DNA from: Amblyornis subalaris
Lineage: Eukaryota > Chordata > Aves > Passeriformes > Ptilonorhynchidae
Reading direction: 5' to 3'
Assembly (NCBI GenBank): GCA_018881555.1
Contig: JACAXG010000052.1
Span: 930,001 to 994,000 of the forward strand
Length of the DNA stretch: 64,000 nt
Positions 46,838 to 59,640 of this stretch are shown here, piece by piece. Position 1 is the stretch's first letter; each line of letters begins with the position of its first letter. Position numbers and translations under genes: made by a program. Under the pieces are notes generated by a model. The model ran no database searches, was not told where the DNA came from, and saw nothing but the letters and a program-made list of their open reading frames with translations.

Positions 46838-47503
46838 GAGGCAGAAGCTTGACAGGAGCCAGCAATGTGTGCTTGCAGCCCAGAAAGGCAACTGTCTCCT
46901 GGGATGCATCAAAAGCAGTGTAGCCAGTGGGTCAAGGCAGGCGATTCTGCCCCTCTCCACTGTTCTTGTGAAACCTCACCTGGAGTACTGCTTCCAGCAT
47001 TGGGGTTTCTACCACAAGAAAGATATGGACCTATTTGAGCAGGTCTGGAAGTGGGCCACAAAAATGATCAGAGGGCTGGAGCACCTCTCCTATGAAGACA
47101 GTCTGAGAGAGTTGGGATTGTTCATGCTGAAGAAGAGAAGGCTCTGGGAAGAGCCTTTCAAAACTTAAAGGGGGCTTATAAAAGACAGAGAAAGATTTTT
47201 TACCAAGGTCTGTTAGAACAAGCAGCAACAGTTTTAAATTGAAAGAGGGTAGAAGGAATTTTTTAGGATGATAGTGGTGAGACTATGGAACAGGTTGTCC
47301 AGAAAAGTTGTACATGGCCCATGACTGGAAGTGTTCAAAGCCAGATTGGATGGGGCTTTGAGCAACTTGATCTAATTAAAGATATCCTCGACAGGATACA
47401 GGGGACAATGTATCCTTGACAGGGGACAGGGATGAGAGTGACAAGGAGTTTGGACTACATGGTCCTTAAAGGTCCTTTCAACTCAAACTGTTTTATGATT
47501 CTA
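46838..47503 (+). mobile_element. CR1 LINE 3' fragment, plus strand
   Basis: This is a 5'-truncated CR1 in the sense direction, starting almost at the end of the preceding avian repeat. Its left part reads as the ORF2 C-terminal region in one frame from about 46838 to 47168. Recognisable words are CVLAAQKGNCLLGCIKSS, then LEQVW/LFEQVW near 47033 and GLEHLSYEDSLRELGLF after it. The frame is lost at about 47169. The 3' UTR ends with TTTAAAGGTCC-type sequence and a single ATGATTCT octamer. Inside the 3' UTR at 47382-47437 a segment of about 28 bases is imperfectly duplicated (TATCCTCGACAGG and TATCCTTGACAGG). The copy is inactive. Confidence 0.93.
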
Positions 47504-47509
47504 CCAAAA

Positions 47510-50500
47510 TAACTACTAGATAATTCAACAGTCAACTCCTCTGTCATTAAGGAAAAGAATAGCACTTTTTCAGGACAAAACCTGTTTAGATGTTATTGCA
47601 CACAATACTGAGACTGGGACAACTCAGATATGCTCAACTTGTTGGCAACGTAATTTTATGAATGGTTGACTAGACCAACAATGAAGGAATTGCTGCTGTG
47701 TGACCCCAGACAAGCTGCAGCTTGTCCTCCCACCAATTTCAAGCCTGTTAGCTTGAAATCTAAGTTTTCTGGGAAGAGATTATCTTTCGTCTGTATTACT
47801 CAACATCTGGTATAATATGGAGTCTTCCAGTTAGAACCACTAGATGCTACTTTTGATACAAAGAGCAAATAATAGTACTCTAAAATATTTCTATTCTTCC
47901 TGGTAATTCCTTAAATTGGATATTATTCCCAAACAACTTATTATATTTCTTCCCCTAAAATGCAATGTTCACATCAGCATTGACAGTTACATTTTTATTG
48001 TCTCTATCCATAGAACATTTTCTATCTATCTACCAAGGATGTATTCAAACATTGTTAAAATATCTTTTCATTTTCTTATTTTTAAGTCACATAAAGCAGA
48101 GGCTTCCTTCCAAACAAAGCAGCAAAATCTGTAATAACAGATGGAGCGTATTATCTGTATGTATTTTCACCATTATTTCANGGGACACTTTGAAGCACGC
48201 ATCCTCATGGCATTGTTCCATCTTGCTTGAAAGATTATGGCAGTCTGTGCTCCAAGGATGAAAGCAATCTGTGGAAGTTCAATCACGTCCAGTGGCATCC
48301 TGTCTTTTCTATCTATTAAATACTAAGCTGTTCCCTGGAGGTCTTTATTAGGCCTTTTTACTTTGTCTTGAAAGTTGTCTTCAAACACAATCATTTTAGA
48401 TTTAGGATCACTGTACTTTCTCATGCGTGGGACAAGCAAACTGGAGTAACCAATTTGCAACTCCATTCCTTGATTTCAAATACATGCAATGGTTAACTGC
48501 TTGCTTGTTATTTCTTCTGCTGTTTTACCATAAGAATATAAGTAGATGTGTTTTTTGACCTCCCCCCTTTCCTCACACCACAACCTGCCAATGAAGATGT
48601 TTTACAGCATAAATAATTAATGCTGTCATCTTAATTCCTAGGCTGCTACTAAGAAGCGTGGCCTCTTCAGAGTTTCCTTTCTGTTTCCTCAGTCATTGCT
48701 GCATCCATAATGAAATGCAACAAAAATGTAACATTAAAGCCGCAAATTTAAACACAGAGATGTTTAAACACACCCTCACAGTAATGATAGGTGAGCAAAG
48801 CTAAATATGTCCACTATTTGTGACACTTACCAAACATAAGGTCTTGCAAAAAAATCTGCTAGTTAGCAGGGGAAGGAACTTGACTCCATGCAGCATGAAG
48901 ATTCCCTCATTATTGATGATAAAGGTCTTATGTCTGTTTGTGATTTCCAGAATATTGAAGGCAGATGCACTGTGAAAGTTGCTTTCCAGCTTGCCTCCAA
49001 GACCTCCAAGCCTCGGAAGCAGGAAACAAGAATTCACTTTCTTCTGCAATTACAAGATAGACTGATGTGAAGCAGTTTCAGATTTTTCCAGAACAAGTTA
49101 ATGGGTCAGCACTGCTTATGAAGCTTCATTAACTCAGATCCAGCATCAGTAAAATTATGTTAAAGACCATGTAAGAATCTTTAACAACTTATTCTCTGAT
49201 AGATTTTGGGTTCTAAACAAGTACTTACTCAGACATGCTCCACAACCTTACAGAGGTGTTGTAGTGTTGTTATACCATACTGTTGTGTTGGTTAGGATGC
49301 AAACTGTCAGGTAAGAGACGTTGCCCATAAGGTTGCATGCAGACATTGGAGTCATTGCTGCTGGCACAAGTGCAGGATGATAAGGAATAGGGGTGGCACT
49401 TACTATCACATTTAGAATTACCTATAGGGACCCTAAATCTGGTTTATTGCATGCCAACAAAGAGTAACTTGAAGAGCCAGTAAGCAACAGTATTGGCACT
49501 CTCAGAATTTCAGAAAGTACCTCTGTTTATTCAGGACTTCATGGAACGGCCAGTCATCAGTTTATATTATTAAAATTGAGATGATCCCTTTAGTTTGATT
49601 CAGTTACCTTCCATAGGCACCTAAAGCCATTTGAGATGCCCTAGGGCATTCTATCTGCACTTCTGCTACTACTACAGAGGGTCACCAGTCTCCTATAACT
49701 CCTGTGTCATATCTGCCAGCCCCACGCACTACATGTTTGAGATACTTTAGGCATTTACAATGGCCTAAGGCACCTATGTATGGATGACCATAGCAATAGA
49801 CTAAAATTAATCTCACCTAAAACATCATTTAATCTAAATTGCTTTCCCAGGCTCTGGTCTGTTATCAGTGGAGAAATACAAGGACNTTCAAAGGATATTC
49901 ATTACTTACTAAAGCAGATGTCCAAGGTGACTGAGATGAACTGTCCTTGGAAAATTATATTTCTTTTGTCCAGGAATGCAAGATTTCTAGTAAGTGACTC
50001 TTTACCTACTACAAATAAAATTTCTCAGTATAGTGACTATTTGTCTACAAATGCAATTTTAAGTATTTTGATACAGATAAATGTATTAGAATTATCATGT
50101 ATTTCATCCTAAATATTATTTTAAATACTGCAGCTGGAAAGTTAAAGTTACTAAGCTCTTCAAAAACAGTATTCTGACTTCTATTTTATTTAGTACCTTG
50201 CAAAGTATTTGACTTTCAACAGAACAAAGCACTTTTTTCCTTTAGTGTTCAAAATGTTGTTTTCACAATGTGGAAACAAGTGAAATTTACACTTTGGAGG
50301 AATACCATGAGGCCTACTCTTGAGTTATATCTCCCAATTCCAGTTTAGTGGTGCACACAGATGGGCCTGTCTTTAGTTTAAAGATTAATATCTAGAGAAT
50401 GTGGTTTTCTATGGCAGCAGTTTCCAGACTTTTTACCATTCTGAAAATCCCTCATATATATTCCAGCGGAGGCTCCAATCTATACACAAAAAAATTTTAA

Positions 50501-52725
50501 GCAAATTACCAATAGCAGCACTTTCATGTTTAATTTAGTAGGTCTTCATATTTGTTGATGAAATCCTTAATATAGACTATTGGTTGAAGAATATAGGCCA
50601 CTAGTATCCACTTTCAAAACGTAGAAGGGTAACAACAGCTTTCAGATCTCAATTTTAAATATAATTAATCAAGTAACCAGCACAAAGAAACAGAAATATG
50701 ATCAACCCTTTTATTGGGAACTGTAAGTCAATAAAACTAAAGCCACATTCTACCAGAAATAACATCCATTACATGGGTTCAAGTTGTTTTTTGGTTTTCT
50801 CTTTTCCTAAATTAAGGTCTCTTAAAACTCTGAATAAGATTTTTATGTTGTTTGGGGTTTTTTTCCCTAAAATCAGATGAGATTAACCCTACCCACCCTT
50901 TCTGTCTGAAAAAAAATGCATGTAAAAACAGCTGGAAATCTCATCACAACATCCATAAATATATAAGAAACACTGCTAACAAATTTAACTACATATCACA
51001 CTTTGGATTATCCCAATAGTTTGCCTTCAAATACAAGAAAGAGCAACCCCAATCTAATATCATTATTCTTAATTAGTAAGGCTGTGAATCTTATCAAAAG
51101 AAAGTGACCTAAGTTTTCTTAGAGTGACCTTCACAAAACTTGGGAACTAAAGACGCAGATTTCAGAGGAAAAGTCCACCTGACAATGGAAGGATTTTCTT
51201 ACTGTAAAAACTTACTAACCTCCTAATAAAAACTATCTGTGGGAGAGAGGCTTTCAAGTAATCTATTGTCTTTCCTTGAGTGGAAGAGAATTTGGAAGTG
51301 GAAATAAAAATAAATTTATCACAAAGCTGATGGGGACAGGAAAGACAATCCTGTTCTAGAACAAATGGTTCTGCCCTAATGGTCCATTATACATTGGCTG
51401 CTGTGTGCTTTTAATGAACTGATGAATGCAATACATAATGGCTCACAAGAGTTAGATACAATGCCTCTTCACATTTTGATGATGATGCCATCTCAACATC
51501 TGCTGTTGAAGCTTTTGTGTACCTCCAGCTTCTCACAAGTTAATAAGTCAGATAACTCTAATTTCATGAGATTAAAACATTGGAGACATAGAGTTGTTCT
51601 GGGGTTCTTCAGCTATATAACAAAAATATCACAGTAAAAAAAAATGCATGTGTTCCCCACCAAAACCTGGAGAAGGTAAGGAAACAAGTACAGTACAAAA
51701 CCAATACCAGCATGTTATTTAAAGGCATAGAACGAAAGAGAAGCACGGAGGCTAAACCATCCTTCTATTGTAAAGAAAGACCACTGAAAGGAAGACTTAT
51801 CTGTGTTCACGTGTGCAAGAAGACTGGAGCTCAAACATATGACAGCAACAATGAAACTTCTTGACATTTATGTCATGCATTTTTAGGACAATGTCTGACA
51901 CATCTGTTGTAACACCCACCCTTCACTATGTGGGCAAGCTACAGTGTACTATGATGAGTCTTCCCCATTGTATTTCACTGGCCAGGGCCTGGTTGCCTCT
52001 AAAGACAAGGAGATTCAAAGGAGAAGGTGGTTGCAACAAACTCTGAACATGCATTGGACACCACTAGCAGAAAAGGATGTGTATCCTTCACTGCCTAGTG
52101 AACTTCTCCCAAGGACACACCAAGCCTTGTCTTTGAGGCAAATACATGAAAGAAAAATCCTCTTCACCTGAAGAGGGTCAGGGTTTCACCACTTAAATCC
52201 TGGATGAAAATACAAATCAGGATCTTGGTATTATGCAGAGTGATTTCTCATTTTATATTGGTTAAGACTTGACACTTTGACAAAGGGAAGAGTTACATAC
52301 CAATTAATTTCTCAATATGTTTAAATCATAGGGTCCACTGAAATATGCAGAATTTCCTTCACTTCCCAATGCAGTTTAATATTATCCTTAAAGTAATTAT
52401 TTCCATTTTGCCTTTTTAGAACAACTCTTGACAATATCAAAGATATTGAAGTCCCTTGTATTATACCCAACAAGTGTACACAGGCAGTGTAGATTTAGCC
52501 TTAGAAACTAGTTCCAAAGGAGAAAAGCAGAATTTCTTCAATTGTTCATTCCACTGGGATTTTTCATTGTAGACAAGACAGGAATAAGGTAGGTTGGATT
52601 GTGTTTCTAAATGTCCCACTTTAGTCAAACACAAAAAATATGGAACAATTCTGTGTTAGGAAGGTGTTAGGCAAAATGTGCATGCTGCACAGTGCACAAT
52701 GCAGTCTCTCATTAACAATGCTGAA
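47510..52725. other. Unique AT-rich DNA, no gene seen
   Basis: There are many short frames and no family signatures. A 110-codon plus-strand frame at 49780-50112 and two overlapping frames at 51861-52171 are unrecognised. GATAAGGAATAGGGGTGGCACTT at about 49379, broken by mismatches, faintly resembles the start of the repeat at 46.15 kb and could be a small scrap of the same family. Confidence 0.45.
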
Positions 52726-52731
52726 AACGAG

Positions 52732-52752
52732 AACAGCTGTTGAAAACAGCTG
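52732..52752. promoter_or_regulatory. Paired CAGCTG E-boxes
   Basis: AACAGCTGTT is a perfect 10-bp palindrome (52732-52741), and a second CAGCTG lies at 52747-52752. Paired CAGCTG sites are a known target arrangement for bHLH dimers. By count alone such pairs can arise by chance. Confidence 0.25.
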
Positions 52753-52754
52753 AG

Positions 52755-55095
52755 AAACCTCATGTATAGTGGGGAAAACTACTTGACACAAGGTTAATGA
52801 TGAAAATAGAGAATGCTACAACATTAAGGAAGAATCTACCTCGAACACTGAGTTACCATAATTCAGAAAAGCGGGAGTCAATAACTGGTACATGGAAGGA
52901 GGAATTCAGGGTAGGAAGAAGACAGAAATGTGGAAGGTAGCTGAGATTTGGGAGTCCTCTGACTTTCAGAAGAACCAAAGAGAAAATGCATCACTGCACT
53001 GGCTTCTGTATCCCACAAAACAACACCCTTTACACTTAGAATTTCCTTTTCACCTCATCTTGCTGCATACAACCTTGCACCAAATGCTGTGAAACACAAG
53101 CCTTTGCACGAGCTCAGGAGTAGCACGTGTCTGGTTCACAGAGACACATGGCACCACCTCATTGTTATTTGGGGGTTCTTTCCTTTATACAAAGGGTAGC
53201 TTTGCTACTGCTGTTCTAGACCACAGAGGAGAGATAGAGAAATACTGTCATAGTATCATCAGGGGCTTTTTAAGGCTCTACAAGGCAAGCAACCAATACA
53301 GTGCAACACAGTGCTCCAGTACAGTGCAATACAGTTCTTGTGTTGTTTTCTTTAGTAACGTCTTCTATTATTATCATAATTGAAAATTATAGTCAAAAAT
53401 CTACGACTGGCATAGATTAATCCCACCTTAATTTACAACAATTGCCACCAGATTGCAAACTCTTTCCAAGTACAAAGTGTTTAATATAAAATCACTATCT
53501 AAGAGTAAGTAATCATACAATGTTTAAGAAAAAATACAAGAACTGATCATAATCCTGGTATACATTAGCAAAGTCTGAGGTAAATTAGCGAGCTGATAAA
53601 TATATTATAACCAACAGTGCATAAAGAAATATTTTAAGTAACACAGGGAAAAGGAATAAAGTTATTAAAATATAAATGACTTTTTCTACAATGGTATATG
53701 CAAGGAGTCTCCACTGTATTAAAGCATATAAAAATAATGGAGAAGAAAATTGAGCTGTGAGTACTGAGGTTTTCTACATTTGCTTATTTTTAATATAGAA
53801 TTCAGGCAGGTGTATAAGGCAATATACTACAGCCTCACATATAAATGAAGTGGTAAGTTTCAGTAACTTGAAAATAATTTAGATTAAAATTGAAGTTAGC
53901 TCCAAATGGAATTGAGTTGTGAAACAGTCCTGTCAAAAATGAACAGAGATCTGAATTTAAAGTTACTATTGGTAACAGAATAGTGGAATATTGGCTAAAG
54001 ACTGTGATTTAAAACCCATGCTTACTAAAAAAACAGACAAAACCAAGTCCTTAAGGAAAAGTATCTGGCCCATGTAAGACATAATTTCAACTTGTTACCA
54101 AGTTAGCAATATTTACTTTTCTTCTTAGTTTTATAAATATAAAATCACCTTTAAATTGCAACAATACAAACTCTAATCTGATTTTTACACTAATGCTTCG
54201 AAAAAGGTCAAAAAATGAAATATTTCTTTATCTACCAGTAACATTTAAAACTTTCCTTTTATTTAAAAACAAGAAAGTCAAAAACCCCTCAGTTTCCGTG
54301 TGACAGTAGTTATCAAATCATTTAGCTATTTTATTAAAATATACATCAATAAGAAATGTTAAAAATCAGAAGTGACATTATTTTGGAGGGTGAATTGCTA
54401 ATAAAGCAACACAGATTTTCTTCCTGTGTGAAACAGCTGGACCATGACGAGATCACATTAGCACTAATTAAAATGATATTTTTTTGTGCAGATTTTGTTA
54501 ATCCAGCTTCATTGGACTCAAAAGGATTTCTGAAATCTGTAATAAAAGCTATTATGTAATCTTACTCCAGTACTCTTGCATCAGGTTACTGTGTGAAATT
54601 TCCCTACAATAAACAATATTTTCTTAAAACTCTCACTCAATAAAATCAATATTAACTTTTTACTATTATAGCTGGTTTTTCCCAATATATGATCCTCATT
54701 TAATTAAAAAAAATTAAAGTTCTAATTTATTTTTGCTTGATGAACAAGAAAAATATCATATTAAAGGCAACATTTTGCCATGTTTCTCTTTCTCCCTCAC
54801 TTTCCCAGGTCCCTGTTGTTCCCAATGTATAATTTGCAAAACATATTGCTTCAATACTTACAATGAGAGAGGCGGCCCAGCTGTGGGAGGGAAAGGACAG
54901 CAGTCTCCAATATTACCATAATAATCTGCCTAAGGTCCCATGAGCCCTCTGGAGTATACAATTCTCTATACTGCAGGCCCCAGCTGGAGAATGTTCTCTT
55001 GACATGTATGCCAACCTTTGCCTGCAGGCAAAATAAAAAAAGGCAGAGAAGTAATCATGAAAATAAAAAATCTTGTCAACTGTGGTAGGAGCAGT
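52755..55095. other. Unique AT-rich DNA, no gene seen
   Basis: Very AT-rich, especially 53400-54720. A CACGTG E-box lies at 53124-53129. Only short frames are seen. Confidence 0.5.
53296..53336. repeat. Short imperfect tandem repeat (TACAGTGCAA)n
   Basis: The word (T/C)ACAGTGC occurs three times within about 40 bases, spaced by CAACA and TCCAG. It is a small minisatellite-like array with no known association. Confidence 0.6.
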
Positions 55096-55099
55096 TTCC

Positions 55100-55480
55100 A
55101 TGTTTTTTTGCTCACGTAGGCAGTCGTTGTGCTAACAAAATGATAGGAGACTTTAAAAGACTGCAGCTGGTATGTGTTTTGCTGGAGAGGGGAGAACATC
55201 ATATGCCATGCTAATTCTGCAATTCTAACTTTGGGGGAAAAGATGAGCAGTGATATTGTATTACTGTCAATATGCATGACAGCTTTATTTACCTCCTCTT
55301 CTGATGGCTGCTCATTACAGGATTTAAGCAGGAAAGTGAAACCCTGACAGTGTTGAGCTAATTGCAAANGGCCAGATTGTGATCTCATTGTTTTGTGTTG
55401 GGTGGTTGGGGTTTTTTCATGGTGATGAGGGCTCTCAGGCAAATAGTCCTGCTGGCTCACTGGGATTAATTGGGAAGTAA
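55100..55480. other. Candidate conserved noncoding element, open on the minus strand
   Basis: POU- and homeodomain-like motifs are packed here: ATGCTAAT (55208-55215), AATATGCATGACAG, CTCATTACAGG and GAGCTAATTGCAAA. The 164-codon minus-strand frame at 54966-55460 crosses the segment. Its predicted protein is not recognisable and includes a hydrophobic stretch (FFIFMITSLPFFILPA) near the C-terminal third that could be a membrane segment, but AT-rich DNA often gives this by chance. I favour regulatory DNA over coding. Confidence 0.3.
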
Positions 55481-55484
55481 ATGC

Positions 55485-58044
55485 CCATCACTGTGAAAGG
55501 CATGCAACTGGCTCAGTGAACTTTCCAAGAAAAATATAACTTTAAAACAAATAATGAAATAAATGGAAAAGGCGGTTGGAAGACACATGCATAAGATCAA
55601 AGACCTAATACATGCTTTTGCCTTTCAGTTTCAAACTCAATTTGTATGCAAGAACCCAAGGATTTTCTTCTGATTTCATTCAAAGAGAAGTAAGAGGAAC
55701 ACCAGCACCTCAGAGCTCAAAACAAGTTCCACATTGTGACAGATTTCTAAAAAATTAAAAGCAGCCTTCTCTAAAGAAAGAAAAACTGTGTGTGCACCAG
55801 TCATGGGTCAGAGGTTGCATTTTCAAAACACAGTTGTCAAAGTAAGACAAAGGGCTATTTACTATTTTAATTCTAATTAACACCAAAACAAGATTTCCTT
55901 TTATTTTCTTTTCCTATTAGAGGACATATTCCAATTCAAATGCATGGTATTTCATCTCACAATCACCTCATCGATTTTACAGGCTGTGCTGAAGATGGAA
56001 GATCTTTGGTACTAAACCAGCATCCAAACTGAAAACATCATCCCTTCTGTCTGAATGAGTTCAGAAGATAGCATCCATCAAAGAGAGTCATACATTTCTT
56101 AATCAAATGTATTTTGGACAGAGAAGATTTGTGTAACCATAAACCATTATGTAAGCAGAGTGAGAATGACTGTGGCAAGTTAACAGATCAGAAAAGAGCT
56201 GCTCCAGGCTGAGAGGACACAGGCGTGGGAGAGACCCAGAGACAGGAGCTGCTCCTAGCAGGAGAAGTTCTAACACAGTCACCATCTCACCCCTTCCTTC
56301 CTACTCCGCATCAACCCACACAATTTTCTTTATGCAATTAACAATAACAAGCCTGTTAATTCAAAAGTACTTTTCACCTACCTACCTATATGCATGTATG
56401 TAAATGTGCTTTTCTTTTTAATTCTACAAAATCAGTTTTCATCTCCTTTGCCTCCTTTCTTCAAATCACCTAGAAGTGACACGAACATGTTTAGCTCAAT
56501 AACTGCTCTTGAAGAATATGGCCAGTAGCAAGTTAAAGAGTTCAAATTGTTGTCTGAAAGTGGAAGTCTACTTAGCCTGGGCGGACTTGTGAGAGACCCT
56601 GTCTGTCTGGCACGTGAATGCAATCATTCCTTAAGTCTGCCAGCCAAGTGGAGCTTAATTGAAGATGCTGGAGAATTTAAAATGAGGAGAAAATGAAAAC
56701 AAAGTAAAATATATATTGAAACTACAGGGCCAAGATTAAACAGTGTAGAGAATATTCCACATGAATATAAGAGAAAGAAGGAATCATAGCCAAAGCCCAT
56801 TTAGACAGACCTGAACAATGTCCCCTCAGAAAACCACTGAAACTGAAGAGTGTGACACCCCAGAAAGAAGGGGCTTTCAGAGTCCAAGGCACTCACCTTT
56901 AGAAGTTTTCATGTAGTGCAGCTTGGGATCTAGGTTTCTAAAATGTCTCTCTGTATTATGTCATTTGTAATAGGACACGGCAGTAAAAATGAATGAATAA
57001 ATCCCACTTCCTACCATGGAATGAGTTGGAAGGCTGGTTACCACCAGTTAAGTATACAAACTTGCCAGTGGATTCATCTATGTATTCATCTATGTTCTTA
57101 CAAGAGTGAATATTGTTTTAGGGAGGTTCCCCTTCTCTGTTTTCTGGCTATCTGCTGCTCCGAAGCCACAGCTCCATCAGTAAATCAAATATTTCCTGGT
57201 GCACTTCCTTGCGCTGTGGTCAACCTGCATCACACAGCCCAGATGATGTTTAAACCCAAACCCTACTATTGACTGCAATAGGGTGGCCTTATCCAAGCTG
57301 CCTGCTGGGAATCAGTGGTGCCCTTCACAAACTCCTATATCATCCCTCGGAGCAGTATGAGAAAGCATAACTCACCAAGGACAAAAACAGAGGCAGAAAG
57401 ATTTCCAATCCTATTTACCAGTAGCGAGGTAGTACAAACACATTTTGCTCATATTTGAAACAAATGTAATGGATTTTTTCAAGTTAGTGAGACCTCCATA
57501 AACACATTAAAAACAGTTATCATCCTGCAAAGCTACTGTAAGTAGTTCAAAAAAGTCATCTATAACTGGGTTACAGATTTCTGTGAAACATTCATGCTTT
57601 ATTTGCTGGTTCAATCACCTAAAAATAAATAAAGTTTGATATGATATGTCATACTGACATAGAAAAATACAAATGAGTTTTCACAAAATGTAACTTGACT
57701 ACATGATAGCTTTAAAAAATGTGGTTGGTTTATGTCTGAAACAGTTTTATGAATCCAACCCAAAAAGAACCTATAATTTGGACTTACATGTATTTGCATC
57801 TTCCTTCAGGTAGAAGTACTCATGGATATTAGGCATACCAGTAAGTATTTTGGTTGATAAGCAATAAGAGTAGGAGAGGAGGCCAGATCAATAATATCAA
57901 AAAACCAGCGTCTGGTAGAAAACATATTTTAACCAGTTTAACCATCCCATAACCTCCAAATGACACAATTCCATGGTTTTGTCTTGATGGTAGGAATACA
58001 AGCGGGGTTTTTGCAAATTAACTTTCTCTTACTTTCTTCACCTG
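55485..58044. other. Unique DNA, no gene seen
   Basis: There are frames of 60 to 83 codons (for example 57021-57272 plus), none recognisable, and no transposon up to the LTR. Confidence 0.5.
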
Positions 58045-58952
58045 GTGGGCTGTGAAAGACCGGTCTAATCCATTCACCTTAGGCAGCTATTTTTGCATGG
58101 GATGAAATCTGGAAGTTCTTGTCTCTTGTTAATATCCGATTATTGAGAGACTCCTCTGCCCAAATTAAGGTGCAAGTGAGACCATAGGCCAATGTCAATA
58201 GTAGGGATTTAATTTAACAATGAATTTGAGGCAGAGAGTTAGAAAGAAACAGAAAAGAGAGGAAAGAGGGAGGGAGAGTGAGAGAAAGACAGATTAACCA
58301 GAGGATAGTCATCACCCACAGATCCAGTGGCGTCCCACTGATTCTTCTCCACCCTGGCCTTCTCAGTGGTGGGGAGTTCCAAGGTTGTTCAAACCTTTTC
58401 CGTATGTATACGTTTTAGCAAACCAAGGAATTAATGCTCACTGCCTACACAGTTTTCTTATGCTATTAGTTAAATTATTTCCTTGACTCTAATGCTAATC
58501 AGTCTGCATGCTCAGTCTTTCTCTTCTTTCGAGTTGGTGGGTTTCCTGGATCAGTGGGTTGTGAGTTGGTGGTCATATCTCCCCCTGCTGGAATTACCTT
58601 TTACCCAGTCTGAGCTGATTTCAGCACAGTTGCTGAGCTGGCTTTCCTTGTGGCCCCTAAATTCTGCATTCTTTGTGTCCATTATCAGTGGTACATTCTT
58701 CTTCCCAAGCTTTGTTATCCTCCCCCTAGGTCTGAGATAACACTCGGACNATAGTACCACCTTTATCTTATCTGTGGTAGCTTATTTTACAATCCAAGTT
58801 CCAGGTATACAGGGAGGCATAATGGGAGGGGAAGGGTTCAGTGGTTGGTGGTGGTCGCAGACACCATCTGTCCCATAATTTTGGGTGATCTTTGTTTGAC
58901 TGGTGATATGCATACGAGCAGTTGCTTCTGTACATAGCTTGCCACAGTGGGA
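58045..58952 (-). mobile_element. Probable solo LTR of an avian endogenous retrovirus, minus strand
   Basis: The body at 58051-58946 starts TGTGAAAGAC and ends GCCACA, so it has the TG...CA ends of an LTR in either direction. The flanking hexamers GTGGGC (58045-58050) and GTGGGA (58947-58952) agree at five of six bases, which fits a worn 6-bp target duplication. On the minus strand, sequence resembling bird LTRs appears in order: a TATA-like GTATACATA near 58405, a segment ending in GTGGGACGCCACTGG, a CT-rich run (58246-58290), and a degraded polyadenylation region (TTAAATTAAATCCC). No gag, pol or env sequence is seen, so this looks like a solo LTR of about 0.9 kb. The 85- and 69-codon frames inside are not genes. 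Family is uncertain. Confidence 0.6.
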
Positions 58953-58954
58953 AT

Positions 58955-59638
58955 TTTTATCCGGATGCAGAACCCAGGATGTGCTAACCAGATCTTGCCT
59001 CTGCTAGGCCTGGAATCAGCACCATCCTGTCATTCCCTTCTTTGCTTGTCTCATGGCAAAGTCCTTCTGTGGCTCTAATAGTGTTTGAGACAAGCAACTG
59101 CTCTCCTTAGGTCCTTACATGTCTCTGCAGAGAAAGTCTAGTCAGCTAGCTGATCAGACAGCTGAAGTTAGGTAAAACAAATGGCCTGTTTCTGTTACTT
59201 TGAGTTGACTTGGAAAATCCCTCTTGGCATGAGATGTGCCAAGTGCCATTAAAAATCCAGCTCCAAATCTCTGCAAAATCCCAACCACCTGTGTTATGAG
59301 CTCAGTTTGCAAGTACTTTTTTGCAAGTACTTTTCCACACTTACAAAAGTCCCTTGGCTCACATCAGCAGAAAATATTTGCCACCAACTCAAATGGTTCA
59401 AACTGCAGATGCTGCTGAGAAGCTGGCTCACCCCTGCAGGAGGAGGTCAGAAGCTGACACAATACTGTAGGACACTGACAAAAAACAAAAGCAAAGCAAA
59501 AACATGTACATATATAGCCAAGACTTACCCATCAGCCCTGCAATGAAGTGAACATACTGCCCAAGTCTTCCACGCACATGGGATTGGGTACACCACAGTG
59601 GCTGCCACAGACCTGATACTGAAGAACTTCATGTTAAG
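58955..59638. other. Unique DNA between LTR and CR1, no gene seen
   Basis: Short frames only. A 14-bp exact direct duplication (TTGCAAGTACTTTT, twice) lies at 59307-59334. Confidence 0.5.
59307..59334. repeat. 14-bp perfect tandem duplication
   Basis: TTGCAAGTACTTTT occurs twice in immediate succession without a mismatch, which suggests a recent slippage or duplication. Confidence 0.85.
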
Positions 59639-59640
59639 TG

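Noticed and set aside
46043..46865. Several frames with coding-like composition on both strands
   Set aside because: They are produced by the degenerate tandem units of an old avian interspersed repeat.
46821..47168. 115-codon frame that looks like a conserved protein
   Set aside because: It is the C-terminal part of CR1 ORF2, not a host gene.
51861..52171. Two overlapping plus-strand frames as a possible decayed gene
   Set aside because: No homologous family recognised and no splice or poly-A context; too weak to call a pseudogene.
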